In this document: piece by piece, positions 1 to 7,033 of the stretch
How positions within the stretch are numbered: the first letter of the stretch is position 1
Layout: each line of letters begins with the position of its first letter
Assembly: GCA_036008685.1 (NCBI GenBank)
Contig: DASYNF010000292.1
Location: 1-26,255 of the forward strand
Reading direction: 5' to 3'
Origin: Actinomadura_C sp036008685
Lineage (GTDB): Bacteria > Actinomycetota > Actinomycetes > Streptosporangiales > Streptosporangiaceae
Length of the DNA: 26,255 nucleotides
Made by a program: the position numbers and the translations under genes
Notes under the pieces: model-generated
Told to the model about the DNA's origin: nothing
Seen by the model: only the letters and a program-made list of their open reading frames with translations
Database searches by the model: none

Positions 1-11
1 GGTCAATGGCC

Positions 12-42
12 TTGACCTGGAGCGCACTCCAGGTATGAATCT
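12..42 (+). promoter_or_regulatory. MerR-type operator within a stretched-spacer promoter
   Basis: A perfect inverted repeat ACCTGGAG-CGCA-CTCCAGGT lies at 15-34 and starts inside a consensus-like -35 box TTGACC (12-17). A 19-bp spacer would place the -10 at 37-42 (GAATCT), the long spacing typical of promoters that MerR proteins activate by DNA distortion. The predicted transcription start then falls at about 49-50, on the GTG chosen for the regulator. This indicates autoregulation and a possibly leaderless mRNA. The palindrome and -35 are visible; the -10 is weak and the TSS is inferred. Confidence 0.75.
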
Positions 43-49
43 TGAGGAT

Positions 50-418
50 GTGAGCTTCTACTCTCCGGGGCAGACCGCCGACAAGAGCGGGTTCAGCCTC
101 GACACGCTGCGGTACTACGAGAAGATCGGCCTGCTCGGGGACATCGGGCGCACGTCCGCGGGCTGGCGCCGGTTCAGCGATGACGACCTGGCCTGGCTCG
201 GTGTGCTCCGGTGCCTGCGGGAGACCGGCATGCCGATCGCGGAGATGCTGCGCTACGCCGAGCTGGCCAGGGACGGGGACGAGACCTTTCCCGAACGCAT
301 CACCCTGCTCGAAGCCCACGACCAGAGGGTGGAGGAACAGATCGCGGGCCTGCGAGCCCAGCAGCGGCACATCCAGGAGAAGATTCGCTACTACCGGGAC
401 GCTGTCGACGAGGCCTGA
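50..418 (+). CDS. MerR family transcriptional regulator
   Basis: A dimeric DNA-binding regulator of about 122 residues. The N-terminal winged helix-turn-helix shows the MerR signature (SGFSLDTLRYYEKIGLL, then RRFSDDDLAWL), followed by the GMPIAEM segment and a long C-terminal dimerisation helix (about residues 75-118) rich in E, Q and R. There is no cysteine cluster, so it is not a thiol metal sensor of the CueR/ZntR type; it looks like the small actinobacterial MerR group whose effectors are mostly unknown. The GTG at 50 is preferred because an in-frame ATG at 35 lies within the promoter element and family members commonly begin near the YSPGQ segment; starting at 35 would add five residues. 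Its 3' end overlaps the convergent ureD gene by 28 bp. Family is certain; ligand and targets beyond its own promoter are unknown. Confidence 0.9.
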   Translation: MSFYSPGQTADKSGFSLDTLRYYEKIGLLGDIGRTSAGWRRFSDDDLAWLGVLRCLRETGMPIAEMLRYAELARDGDETFPERITLLEAHDQRVEEQIAGLRAQQRHIQEKIRYYRDAVDEA

Positions 419-1155
419 CCGCCTCCGCCGACCGCGCTCTCCCCCTGGCACAACCGGTGGCGCAGGACCGCGGCGTCCTCGGCCGTCGCCGCGACGAGGA
501 TCCCCGGGCCGGTGAGGGGCATGACGACCAGGCCGTCCGCGGTGACGGGCTCGGCCGGCCCGAGGCCGGGGCCGGCCAGCAGGACCGTGCCCACCGCGCG
601 CGCCCTCCCGAGGACGGCTCCGCTGCCGGACGTCCGCGGGTCGTCCAGCCGCAGTTCGTGGCGGAGCAGCGGGAGGCCGCCGTAGGTCACGTCGAACCGG
701 CTGGTGTGCCGCCCGGGTTGTTCCCCGTGGCGGCCCAGGACGAGTTCCTCGCGCCAACGCAGGGTGGACCCTTCGGCGAGGGTGACCTCGGCGGCCGCAT
801 GATGGTGGCAGCCGGCCGCCGCCACGGCGGGTTCCGGCGCGAAGTCCAGGTGCCCGCCCGCGCCGACCCGGGCCCGTACGGTGAACCGGGACTCGCCGTC
901 GCCCGGCAGCGCGAGCATGGTGGCGGCGGACCGGACGGTGAGCCGCGCACCCGGGCCGACCTCGAGATCGAGCCCGAGGTCGTCGCCGCCCAGCGGACCC
1001 GCCGCCGCGCCGATCAGATAGACCGCGCCGGCGGCTTCTCGTACCGCCAGCGGACCGTCCGAGCGCAGCCGCGTCAGCCGGGTCCGGCCGTGCCCGTCGC
1101 GCTCGGCGGTCACGGCGGCCCGCGCGCGGCAGCGCGCGCCGGTGCCCGGACTCAC
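391..1155 (-). CDS. ureD: Urease accessory protein UreD (UreH)
   Basis: UreD is the scaffold that binds apo-urease and, with UreF and UreG, helps install the nickel centre. About 254 residues, of beta-rich composition. Visible family features are the LGGDDLGLDLEVGPGARLTV segment, the LRWREELVLGRHGE segment and the RFDVTYGGLPLLRHELRLD segment. The GTG at 1155 is chosen because it is 7 bp after the ureG stop with a GAGG-like site just upstream; a longer frame to 1248 would run into ureG. It is the last gene of the operon and its 3' end overlaps the convergent merR gene by 28 bp. Identity is supported by both sequence and position. Confidence 0.92.
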   Translation of the reverse strand: MSPGTGARCRARAAVTAERDGHGRTRLTRLRSDGPLAVREAAGAVYLIGAAAGPLGGDDLGLDLEVGPGARLTVRSAATMLALPGDGESRFTVRARVGAGGHLDFAPEPAVAAAGCHHHAAAEVTLAEGSTLRWREELVLGRHGEQPGRHTSRFDVTYGGLPLLRHELRLDDPRTSGSGAVLGRARAVGTVLLAGPGLGPAEPVTADGLVVMPLTGPGILVAATAEDAAVLRHRLCQGESAVGGGGQASSTASR

Positions 1156-1162
1156 GGCGCCC

Positions 1163-1849
1163 TCATGGCGTGGCCGCGTGCGGGTGCGGGTGCGCCAGGC
1201 GGTGTTCGCCCAGGATCCGGCGAACCCACGCGGTGACGGCGGGCGCACCGGGCTCCTCCCGCAGCGAGGTGAAGATCACGGGCCGGCCGCCGCGGACCGC
1301 GCCGGCGTCGCGCGCCATGACGGCGAGGTCCGCGCCGACCAGCGCGGCCAGGTCGGTCTTGTTGATGACCAGCAGGTCGGAGATCGTGACGCCGGGTCCG
1401 CCCTTGCGCGGGACCTTGTCGCCGCCGGAGACGTCCAGCACGAAGATCTGCCCGTCCACCAGGCCCTGGCTGAAGGTCGCGGTGAGGTTGTCGCCGCCGC
1501 TCTCGACGATCACCAGGTCCAGAGGGCCGTGCCGGCCCTCCAGCGACTCGATCGCGTCCAGGTTGGCGGAGATGTCGTCGCGGATCGCGGTGTGCGGGCA
1601 GCATCCGGTCCGTACGGCCATGATCCGGTCGTCGGCGAGCACGGCGTTCCGGCGCAGGAAGTCGGCGTCCTCGGTGGTGTAGATGTCGTTGGTCACCACC
1701 GCCAAGGCCAGTTCGTCCCGGAGCGAGCGGCACAGCGCGGCCGTGAGGGCGGTCTTGCCGCTGCCCACCGGCCCGCCGATGCCGAGGCGCAGAGCCCGCC
1801 CGGCCGGCGGGACGGGCAGATGCGGGTCGTGGTCATGCCGGCTCCCCAT
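1163..1849 (-). CDS. ureG: Urease accessory GTPase UreG
   Basis: A SIMIBI-class GTPase of 228 residues that delivers nickel to urease using GTP hydrolysis. The P-loop GPVGSGKT spans residues 26-33, the conserved Cys-Pro-His nickel-binding motif is at 84-86 (GCCPHTAIRDD), and the NKTDL guanine-specificity motif follows. The start is ATG 1849, preceded by a strong AGGAGGTG ribosome site; the longer frame upstream runs through ureF in another frame. Both ends are histidine-rich: HDHDPH at residues 5-10 and HRLAHPHPH near the C-terminus. UreE, the usual His-tailed nickel chaperone, is missing from this operon, so these tails may store or hand over nickel (inference). The gap from ureF is about 50 bp. 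Confidence 0.96.
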   Translation of the reverse strand: MGSRHDHDPHLPVPPAGRALRLGIGGPVGSGKTALTAALCRSLRDELALAVVTNDIYTTEDADFLRRNAVLADDRIMAVRTGCCPHTAIRDDISANLDAIESLEGRHGPLDLVIVESGGDNLTATFSQGLVDGQIFVLDVSGGDKVPRKGGPGVTISDLLVINKTDLAALVGADLAVMARDAGAVRGGRPVIFTSLREEPGAPAVTAWVRRILGEHRLAHPHPHAATP

Positions 1850-1899
1850 GGGAGCACCTCCTGTCGTGGATCGGCGGACGGTCCCGTACGCCGGAGAGG

Positions 1900-2697
1900 T
1901 CAGGACTCGAACAGCCGCATCTCCGTCCGGAGATGGTGCTCGGCGAGCAGATCCAGGCCCGGCGCGGAGGCGGCCGGCAGCGCCGCCCAGTCGCCGGGCC
2001 GGGCCGAGGCCCGCGCGGCGACGGCGTCCACCTCCGGCGCGAGGGAGGCGAGGGTCCGGTGCACGGCGAGGGGATCGAGGCCGAGGAGCCGTACGGCCGC
2101 CGACGCCGGCCCGGTGACCGAGCCGTACGCCGCGATGGCCGCCGCCTGCTCGGGCGTCCCGCCGGCTGCCGCGGTGGCCGCGCCGAGGACGATCGGATGG
2201 TGCGGCCCGCCCTCCGGGCACCCGTGATCTCGCAGTTGCCCGCGGCCGCCGGCGCGGGCAACCGCGAGATCACGAGGAGGAAGGGAGGCCAGGGCCTCGA
2301 GGGCGGGATGCGGCCAGGTGGCACGCGCGGCGCGGAGCAGCGCCCGGCCCTGGGCCCGCGAGGCCCTCCGCTGCGCGGGTGAGGGCGTACGCGCGTCGGC
2401 CTCCCGGTCCAGCGACTCCCACTCGCACTCCCCGCCGTGATCTTGCGGTCGGCCGCGGTCGCCGGCTCGGACGACCGCAAGATCACGGCTAGGCGGCCGG
2501 GAGGCGTGGGCGCAGGCGGCGGCCGCCAGAGCGGCGGTGACGAGGCCGGCCGTGGCGAGCCGCCCGGCCAGGAAGTCCGCGAGACTCGGCAGGTCGGTGA
2601 CGACACCGGCCGCGGCCGCGGGTTCGACACCCCCGGAATGCGCGTGTCCCCCGGCCGGCAACCGTGAGTCGGCGAGCAGCAGCAGCCGGGTGTTCAT
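1900..2697 (-). CDS. ureF: Urease accessory protein UreF with two inserted repeat peptides
   Basis: UreF bridges UreD and UreG in the urease activation complex. The 265-residue frame has the family N-terminus (LLLLADSRLPAGGHAHSGG), the central YGSVTGPASAAVRLLGLDP helix pair and the MRLFES end. The ATG at 2697 overlaps the ureC stop (TGATG), so translation is coupled. Two segments, residues about 70-88 and 142-159, have near-identical composition (RDLAV-RAG-RG-DHG) and are encoded by palindromic repeat elements in the same orientation and frame. They fall between conserved UreF blocks and look like in-frame insertions. Without them the protein would be near the usual actinobacterial UreF length. 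Whether it still works is unknown, but the frame is intact. Confidence 0.93.
   Translation of the reverse strand: MNTRLLLLADSRLPAGGHAHSGGVEPAAAAGVVTDLPSLADFLAGRLATAGLVTAALAAAACAHASRPPSRDLAVVRAGDRGRPQDHGGECEWESLDREADARTPSPAQRRASRAQGRALLRAARATWPHPALEALASLPPRDLAVARAGGRGQLRDHGCPEGGPHHPIVLGAATAAAGGTPEQAAAIAAYGSVTGPASAAVRLLGLDPLAVHRTLASLAPEVDAVAARASARPGDWAALPAASAPGLDLLAEHHLRTEMRLFES
2223..2274. repeat. Palindromic repeat element A, in frame within ureF
   Basis: Two 22-bp arms (2223-2244 and 2253-2274) with a single mismatch flank an 8-bp GC loop. The outer ends read CGTGATCTCGC and the inner ends GCCCGCG. The stem core matches elements at 2434-2489, 9987-10082 and 22121-22150. It contributes residues 142-159 of UreF without a stop codon. 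Confidence 0.85.
2434..2489. repeat. Palindromic repeat element B, in frame within ureF
   Basis: Perfect 18-bp arms (2434-2451 and 2472-2489) surround a 20-bp GC-rich loop. The arm GTGATCTTGCGGTCG is a diverged form of the arm of element A (CT to TT and CAG to CGG changes), and both sides of the stem changed together, so pairing is preserved. It encodes UreF residues of about 70-88. Confidence 0.85.
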
Positions 2698-4406
2698 CAG
2701 AAGAGGAAGTAGCGCTGGGCCATCGGGAGCTCGGCCGCGGGGGCCGGTTCGACCTCCTCGCCGTCGATCGCGACCGTGAACGTGTCCGGGTCGACGTCGA
2801 TCCTGGGCAGTGCGTCGTTGAGCGGCAGGGCGTCCTTGCCCAGCCGGCGGGTGTCCCGTACGGGGACGAGGCGTCGTCGTACGGCCAGCCGGTCGGCGAT
2901 GCGATCGTCCACCGCGGCGGGGGAGACGAAGTGCACCGAGGCGCCCGCGGCCACGGCCGGGACCGCGCCGAACATCGGCCGCGGGAGCACCGGCTGGGGC
3001 GTGGGGATGGAGGCGTTCGCGTCTCCCATGGCGGCCCAGGCGATGATGCCGCCCTTCAGCACCACGTGCGGCCGTACTCCGAAGAACGCGGGGTCCCACA
3101 GCACGAGGTCGGCGAGCTTGCCCGCCTCGACCGAGCCGATCTCGCCGTCCAGGCCGTGCGCGACGGCCGGGCAGATCGTGTACTTCGCGACGTACCGGCG
3201 GGCGCGCAGGTTGTCGGCCGGCCCTTCGAGGGAGCCCCGGCGGGCCTTCATCACGTGCGCCGTCTGCCAGGTACGGATGATCGTCTCGCCGATGCGGCCC
3301 ATGGCCTGCGAATCCGAGCCGATGATCGAGATGGCGCCCAGGTCGTGCAGGACGTCCTCGGCCGCCATCGTCGTCGGCCGGATGCGCGACTCGGCGAACG
3401 CGAGGTCCTCCGGCACCGACGGGTTCAGATGATGGCAGACCATGAGCATGTCGAGATGCTCGTCGAGGGTGTTGACCGTGTGCGGCCGGGTCGGGTTCGT
3501 GGAGGACGGCAGCACGTTGGGATGCGACGCGACCGTGATGATGTCCGGGGCGTGCCCCCCTCCCGCGCCCTCGGTGTGGTAGGCGTGGATCGACCGGCCG
3601 CCGATCGCCTCCAGGGTCGACTCGACGTAACCCGCCTCGTTGAGCGTGTCGGAGTGCAGCGCCACCTGGACGCCCGAGGCGTCGGCGACCCGCAGGCAGG
3701 CGTCGATGGCCGCCGGCGTGGAGCCCCAGTCCTCGTGCAGCTTGAACCCGGAGGCGCCGGCGCGCAGCTGCTCCCAGAGCGCCTCCTCGCTGACGGTGTT
3801 GCCCTTGCCGAGCAGCGCCACGTTGACCGGCCAGGCGTCGAGGGCCTCCAGCATGCGGCCGAGATACCACGCGCCCGTGACGGTCGTGGCCTTGGTCCCT
3901 TCGGCCGGGCCCGTGCCGCCGCCGACGATCGTGGTGACTCCCGCGCCGAGCGCCTCCTCCAGCAGCTGCGGGCAGATGAGGTGGACGTGGGAGTCGACCG
4001 CCCCGGCGGTGAGGATCTTGCCGTTGCCGGCCAGCACCTCGGTGGACGGCCCGATGACCAGATCCGGGTGGACGCCGTCCATGGTGTCGGGGTTGCCCGC
4101 CTTGCCCAGCGCGACGATGCGGCCGTCCCGGACGCCCACGTCGGCCTTGACGACGCCCCAGTGGTCGAGCACGACGACGCCCGTGATCACCAGGTCGGCG
4201 GCGCCGTCGGCTCGGGTGGTCCGGGCCTGGCCCATCGACTCGCGGATCACCTTGCCCCCGCCGAACACCGCCTCGTCCCCGGCGCCCGCGCCACGGCTGA
4301 GGTCCTCGGTGACCTCGATGAACAGGTCGGTGTCGGCCAGCCGGACCCGGTCGCCCGTCGTCGGTCCGTACAGCTCCGCGTAGCGGGCCCGCGATATCTC
4401 AGCCAT
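2697..4406 (-). CDS. ureC: Urease alpha subunit (catalytic)
   Basis: Catalytic subunit of nickel urease, hydrolysing urea to ammonia and carbamate in the cytoplasm. At 569 residues it has the normal length and every expected active-site element: H140 and H142 in HVHLICPQ, carbamylated lysine K222 in GFKLHEDWG, H251 in HSDTLNE, H277 in HAYHTEGAGGGHAPD, the flap cysteine C324 in MVCHHLNPS, and the metal-binding aspartate D365 in GSDSQAMGR. The ATG at 4406 overlaps the ureB stop by 8 bp, and the stop overlaps the ureF start, so stoichiometry is likely set by translational coupling. Predicted to be fully functional. Confidence 0.99.
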   Translation of the reverse strand: MAEISRARYAELYGPTTGDRVRLADTDLFIEVTEDLSRGAGAGDEAVFGGGKVIRESMGQARTTRADGAADLVITGVVVLDHWGVVKADVGVRDGRIVALGKAGNPDTMDGVHPDLVIGPSTEVLAGNGKILTAGAVDSHVHLICPQLLEEALGAGVTTIVGGGTGPAEGTKATTVTGAWYLGRMLEALDAWPVNVALLGKGNTVSEEALWEQLRAGASGFKLHEDWGSTPAAIDACLRVADASGVQVALHSDTLNEAGYVESTLEAIGGRSIHAYHTEGAGGGHAPDIITVASHPNVLPSSTNPTRPHTVNTLDEHLDMLMVCHHLNPSVPEDLAFAESRIRPTTMAAEDVLHDLGAISIIGSDSQAMGRIGETIIRTWQTAHVMKARRGSLEGPADNLRARRYVAKYTICPAVAHGLDGEIGSVEAGKLADLVLWDPAFFGVRPHVVLKGGIIAWAAMGDANASIPTPQPVLPRPMFGAVPAVAAGASVHFVSPAAVDDRIADRLAVRRRLVPVRDTRRLGKDALPLNDALPRIDVDPDTFTVAIDGEEVEPAPAAELPMAQRYFLF

Positions 4407-4734
4407 CCAGTTCTCCCGCGTGCTCCAGGCGCAGACCGGGGACGACCCGGCCGCCGGCGAGCGGCACCAGTGAGACCTCGCGGATGACGCCGGGCTCGAA
4501 GCGGACCGACGTCCCCGCGGGCACGTCCAGCCGGTGTCCCCATGCCGTGTCCCGGTCGAACTCCAGGGCCGGGTTCGCGGCGGCGAAGTGATAGTGGGAG
4601 CCGACCTGGATCGGCCGGTCCCCGGTGTTGGTGACCGTGACGGTCGCTCGTGGCCGGCCCGGGTTCAGCTCGACGGGCTCGTCGCCGGGGATGATCTGGC
4701 CCGGGACGAGGGCGCCGGGGTCGTCGCCGCTCAA
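4399..4734 (-). CDS. ureB: Urease beta subunit
   Basis: Small structural subunit of urease, 111 residues, of all-beta composition. Signature stretches are PGQIIPGDEPVELNPGR, TVTNTGDRPIQVGSHYHF, NPALEFDR and HRLDVPAGTSVRFEPG. It has no catalytic residues and packs against UreC. The ATG at 4734 forms an ATGA overlap with the ureA stop, and its own stop overlaps the ureC start, consistent with a single polycistronic message. Separate ureA and ureB genes are the usual bacterial arrangement, unlike the Helicobacter fusion. Confidence 0.98.
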   Translation of the reverse strand: MSGDDPGALVPGQIIPGDEPVELNPGRPRATVTVTNTGDRPIQVGSHYHFAAANPALEFDRDTAWGHRLDVPAGTSVRFEPGVIREVSLVPLAGGRVVPGLRLEHAGELDG

Positions 4735-5033
4735 GGGATGGGCCTGTGCACGGTCACGAGCTTGGTGCCGTCCGGGAACGTCGCCTCGATCTGGACCGAG
4801 TCCAGCATCTCCGGGATCCCCTCCATGACGTCCTCTCGGGTCAGCACCGTACGGCCCGACTCCATCAGCTCGGCGACGGTGCGCCCGTCCCGCGCACCCT
4901 CGAGGAGGAAGACGGCGATGACCGCGGTCGCCTCGGGATGGTTGAGCCGTAGCCCGCGGGCACGGCGTTCACGGGCCACCTGGGCGGCCACGTGAATGAG
5001 CAGGCGCTCTTGCTCGTGTGGACTGATCAGCAC
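4731..5033 (-). CDS. ureA: Urease gamma subunit
   Basis: First gene of the urease operon, 100 residues, the standard UreA length. Typical features are the start LISPHEQERLLIHVAAQVA, the LNHPEATAVIAVFLLEGARDG helix region, the LTREDVMEG motif and the carboxy end IEATFPDGTKLVTVHRPI. The start codon is GTG at 5033; the ribosome site ahead of it is weak (GTGAG). The non-coding region upstream holds the likely operon promoter (see 5085-5106). UreE is not found between or after the structural genes. Confidence 0.98.
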   Translation of the reverse strand: MLISPHEQERLLIHVAAQVARERRARGLRLNHPEATAVIAVFLLEGARDGRTVAELMESGRTVLTREDVMEGIPEMLDSVQIEATFPDGTKLVTVHRPIP

Positions 5034-5084
5034 AGCTCACGACGGTAGTCCGCGCGATGGGCCCCTGGAACGGCCGCTTTGCCG

Positions 5085-5106
5085 AATTAACTGCAATTTA
5101 ACTGGC
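5085..5106 (-). promoter_or_regulatory. AT-rich phased direct repeat upstream of ureA
   Basis: In otherwise GC-rich DNA, the heptamer TTAACTG occurs at 5087-5093 and 5098-5104, exactly 11 bp apart, about one helical turn. It lies 50-70 bp upstream of the ureA start. On the minus strand the sequence contains TTAAAT and TTAATT, which could serve as -10 hexamers. The phasing resembles a tandem operator for a response regulator or similar protein. The repeat is seen; the role is inferred, and no GlnR-type GTNAC box was found. Confidence 0.45.
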
Positions 5107-5493
5107 GATCGTGAACATCTGCCAGCGCAACTCGCTCCCCGCGCCAAGCTGCTGACCGTACGGCTGCCGCGCCGCCGCGCGTGACCGGAAGGCGATGGCC
5201 GAAACGCGAGAGGCCGAGAGGTCGGCGCTCTACCGCGAGTAAAGTCGCTGTCTGAAATCCAGTAGCTCGATGTGCTCGATCGTCGCCAGAGCGTCAAACC
5301 TCGGGTGGGAGACCCCACAACCGACCCCGTTCGGGTCGATTCACGTTCGTGGCACGTACGGTCGAGAACTCGTCCGCGGCACCGTCTGAAGAAGGCCGGT
5401 GCCGTGTCCGACCGGACGTTCCCGTCCCCGCCGATGGCGGGCACGGAGCGGTTGTGGCGTCCGGGGTCCTATCCGCCGTCAAAGGATTTCTCT
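5107..5493 (+). other. Non-coding leader region before the RlpA-like gene
   Basis: About 390 bp without a convincing gene. Open frames here are short or lack any start context. The segment 5300-5345 holds local complementarities (GTGGGAGACCCCAC; CGACCCCGTTCGGGTCG is a clear hairpin at 5321-5337), so a structured 5' leader is possible. Actinobacterial RlpA genes are often controlled by the c-di-AMP (ydaO) riboswitch, but its conserved 3' block (CCGTCAGCTAACC-like) is not visible here. Confidence 0.4.
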
Positions 5494-6075
5494 GTGGGCA
5501 GCCCTGGCAAGCGCCGTCTGAAGACCCCGCTCTGGAAGACCCTGGTCGTCTCCGGCCTCGTCGTCGCGGCGGCCACCGCATGGGCGTTCATCTGCATCGC
5601 ATCCCCGAAGACGCGGCCCACGGCCCATTCGGACGGCGTGCCGGCCGACCTGGCCGCCCGCAGGCCTGACAGGGCCGCCCGTGGAGGCGCCCGTACGCCG
5701 CTCCCCGCGCGGGGAGCGTCAGGAGCCGGGACCACGGAGCTCGAGCCGAAGACGCGGCGTAAGAAGGCGCCCGCCCGCAAGGTTCTCCGCACGGGCGCAT
5801 GTGAGGCGTCGTACTACTTTGAAGGGCAGCGGACGGCGAGCGGTAAAGCCTTCAACCCCAAGGCGCTGACGGCCGCGCACCGGACACTGCCGTTCGGCTC
5901 CAAGGTCCGGGTGACCAACAAGGTCAACGGTGAGTCCACGACCGTGCGCATCAACGACCGAGGTCCGTACACCCGTGGGCGCTGCCTGGATCTGTCCAGG
6001 TCCGCGATGGCGGCGATCGGCGGTACGGGCTTCGGAGTCGTCCCGGTCAAGTACCGGATCCTCGCCATGCCGTAA
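5494..6075 (+). CDS. RlpA-like DPBB-domain cell-wall protein
   Basis: A 193-residue membrane-anchored or secreted protein. After a basic N-terminus (GSPGKRRLKTPLWK) comes one hydrophobic helix (TLVVSGLVVAAATAWAFICI), then a low-complexity R/A/P/K linker to about residue 100, and a C-terminal double-psi beta-barrel domain with the RlpA pattern: EASYYFEGQRTASGKAFNP, TAAHRTLPFGSKVRVTN, VRINDRGPY and LDLSRSAMAAIGG. The conserved HRTLPFG and NDRGPY motifs are those of RlpA septal-ring lytic transglycosylases. There is no SPOR domain. The GTG at 5494 is preferred for its AAAGGA site 8 bp upstream and because it puts the hydrophobic helix at the right place; the open frame extends to 5272. Enzymatic activity is not proven for short actinobacterial RlpA proteins. 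Confidence 0.88.
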   Translation: MGSPGKRRLKTPLWKTLVVSGLVVAAATAWAFICIASPKTRPTAHSDGVPADLAARRPDRAARGGARTPLPARGASGAGTTELEPKTRRKKAPARKVLRTGACEASYYFEGQRTASGKAFNPKALTAAHRTLPFGSKVRVTNKVNGESTTVRINDRGPYTRGRCLDLSRSAMAAIGGTGFGVVPVKYRILAMP

Positions 6076-6081
6076 CAGCTC

Positions 6082-6111
6082 GCCACGGCGGCTCACGCCA
6101 CGGCGGCTCAC
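6082..6111. repeat. Exact 15-bp tandem duplication
   Basis: GCCACGGCGGCTCAC occurs twice head to tail (6082-6096, 6097-6111), followed by a partial third unit (GCCACGG at 6113-6119). It is in the gap between two genes, with no coding frame evident. Confidence 0.8.
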
Positions 6112-6239
6112 CGCCACGGACGAGGAACGGCTGCTCTCCTTGTGGCCACGTATGGACGGACGCCTTCTGCGGTCAACCCGGTTCTGGGAGGCTGCTGGCT
6201 CCGGCATCGCGCCGGCGCCGTTCGGAAGGAAGCCCCGTG

Positions 6240-6917
6240 ATGAGACGTCGCTCAGCCGCGTTCCTCGTCGCCCTGGTGATGACACTCTTCACCGCCGGTG
6301 CCGGGCACGGCCTCGCGGCGGTCTCGCCGACCGGCCCGGGCCTCCATCGCGGCACCCCGGCGGCGGAGATCTTCGCGACGGACAACACCGCGGTGATCAC
6401 GGACCCGGACGACCCGAGGCTGAAGACCCGCCTGATCCCGTTCGCGCGTGAGGTCCGGCGCATCGTGCGTTCCGGTGGGGGAGTCCCGCTCGGGTCCACA
6501 CTGCTGGACGGGGTCTTCTGGTCCTCGGCCGGGCAGTACGTCACGTACGAGCGCTCACGGAACTTCGACGTCGACGGTCTGGACGAACTCGGGTTGCGGC
6601 ACATCGCCCGGCTCGTCCGTAAGGAGTTCCACCAGAAATCGGTCCTGACGTTCCGTCACCTGCCGAGGACGTCGTCGAGCGTGGACGCGGTCCGGGTCGA
6701 GGTGCCCGGGATCGATGTGCGTCGCCTGTACCAGGGCCTGGTCGCCGATCCGGTGGTGCGGGACCGTCTCGGCGGTGGTTCCGTGACGCTGGACGACCGG
6801 CTCATCCTCGTGGCCGACGTGGCCGACCTCTCGCTGGTCCGCCGGTTCGTCACCACGCTGGGCAGCGACTGGAGGTCGGCGGGCCTCCAATACGGCGACT
6901 GGGAGTTCGTGTCCTAG
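6240..6917 (+). CDS. Secreted protein of unknown function
   Basis: A protein of about 225 residues with a Sec signal peptide: RRRS, then the hydrophobic core AAFLVALVMTLFTAGAG, and a probable cleavage near GLAA-VSP. The mature part begins with EIFATDNTAVITDPDDPRL and looks like a single alpha/beta domain. No catalytic motif is recognised. ATG 6240 and the GTG immediately before it at 6237 both fit the GGAAGGA site at 6224-6230; ATG gives the better spacing. It has no cysteine in the mature region. It follows the RlpA-like gene in the same direction by about 160 bp, so it may share a cell-envelope context, but they may not be co-transcribed. Similar hypothetical proteins seem to occur in streptomycetes (recollection, not a search). 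Confidence 0.8.
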   Translation: MRRRSAAFLVALVMTLFTAGAGHGLAAVSPTGPGLHRGTPAAEIFATDNTAVITDPDDPRLKTRLIPFAREVRRIVRSGGGVPLGSTLLDGVFWSSAGQYVTYERSRNFDVDGLDELGLRHIARLVRKEFHQKSVLTFRHLPRTSSSVDAVRVEVPGIDVRRLYQGLVADPVVRDRLGGGSVTLDDRLILVADVADLSLVRRFVTTLGSDWRSAGLQYGDWEFVS

Positions 6918-7033
6918 ACGGTGTCCTCTGGGTCTTGAGGCCGGTGGAGCGGTCCGGGCCTTCGACCGGAACGACCACCGAACGAGTGGTCATGACCGCT
7001 TCGCCTCAGGCCCTGGTTGTGCATGATGGGGCG

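Noticed and set aside
1265..1285. GAAGATCACGGG resembling the palindromic repeat core
   Set aside because: Only GATCACGG is shared, there is no second arm, and it encodes a conserved UreG segment (PVIFTS).
2664..4487. A 607-codon open frame on the plus strand opposite ureC
   Set aside because: It is the GC-rich antisense shadow of ureC, which has complete active-site motifs; the plus frame shows no domain pattern.
5034..5110. GlnR box before ureA
   Set aside because: No GTNAC-type half-site pair was found; the AT-rich direct repeat has a different sequence.
5107..5493. c-di-AMP (ydaO) riboswitch before the RlpA-like gene
   Set aside because: Expected by family habit, but the conserved blocks were not found by eye.
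6967..6996. GACCAC/GTGGTC inverted repeat before the DinB gene
   Set aside because: Only 6-bp arms with a 7-base loop; too short to claim as an operator.
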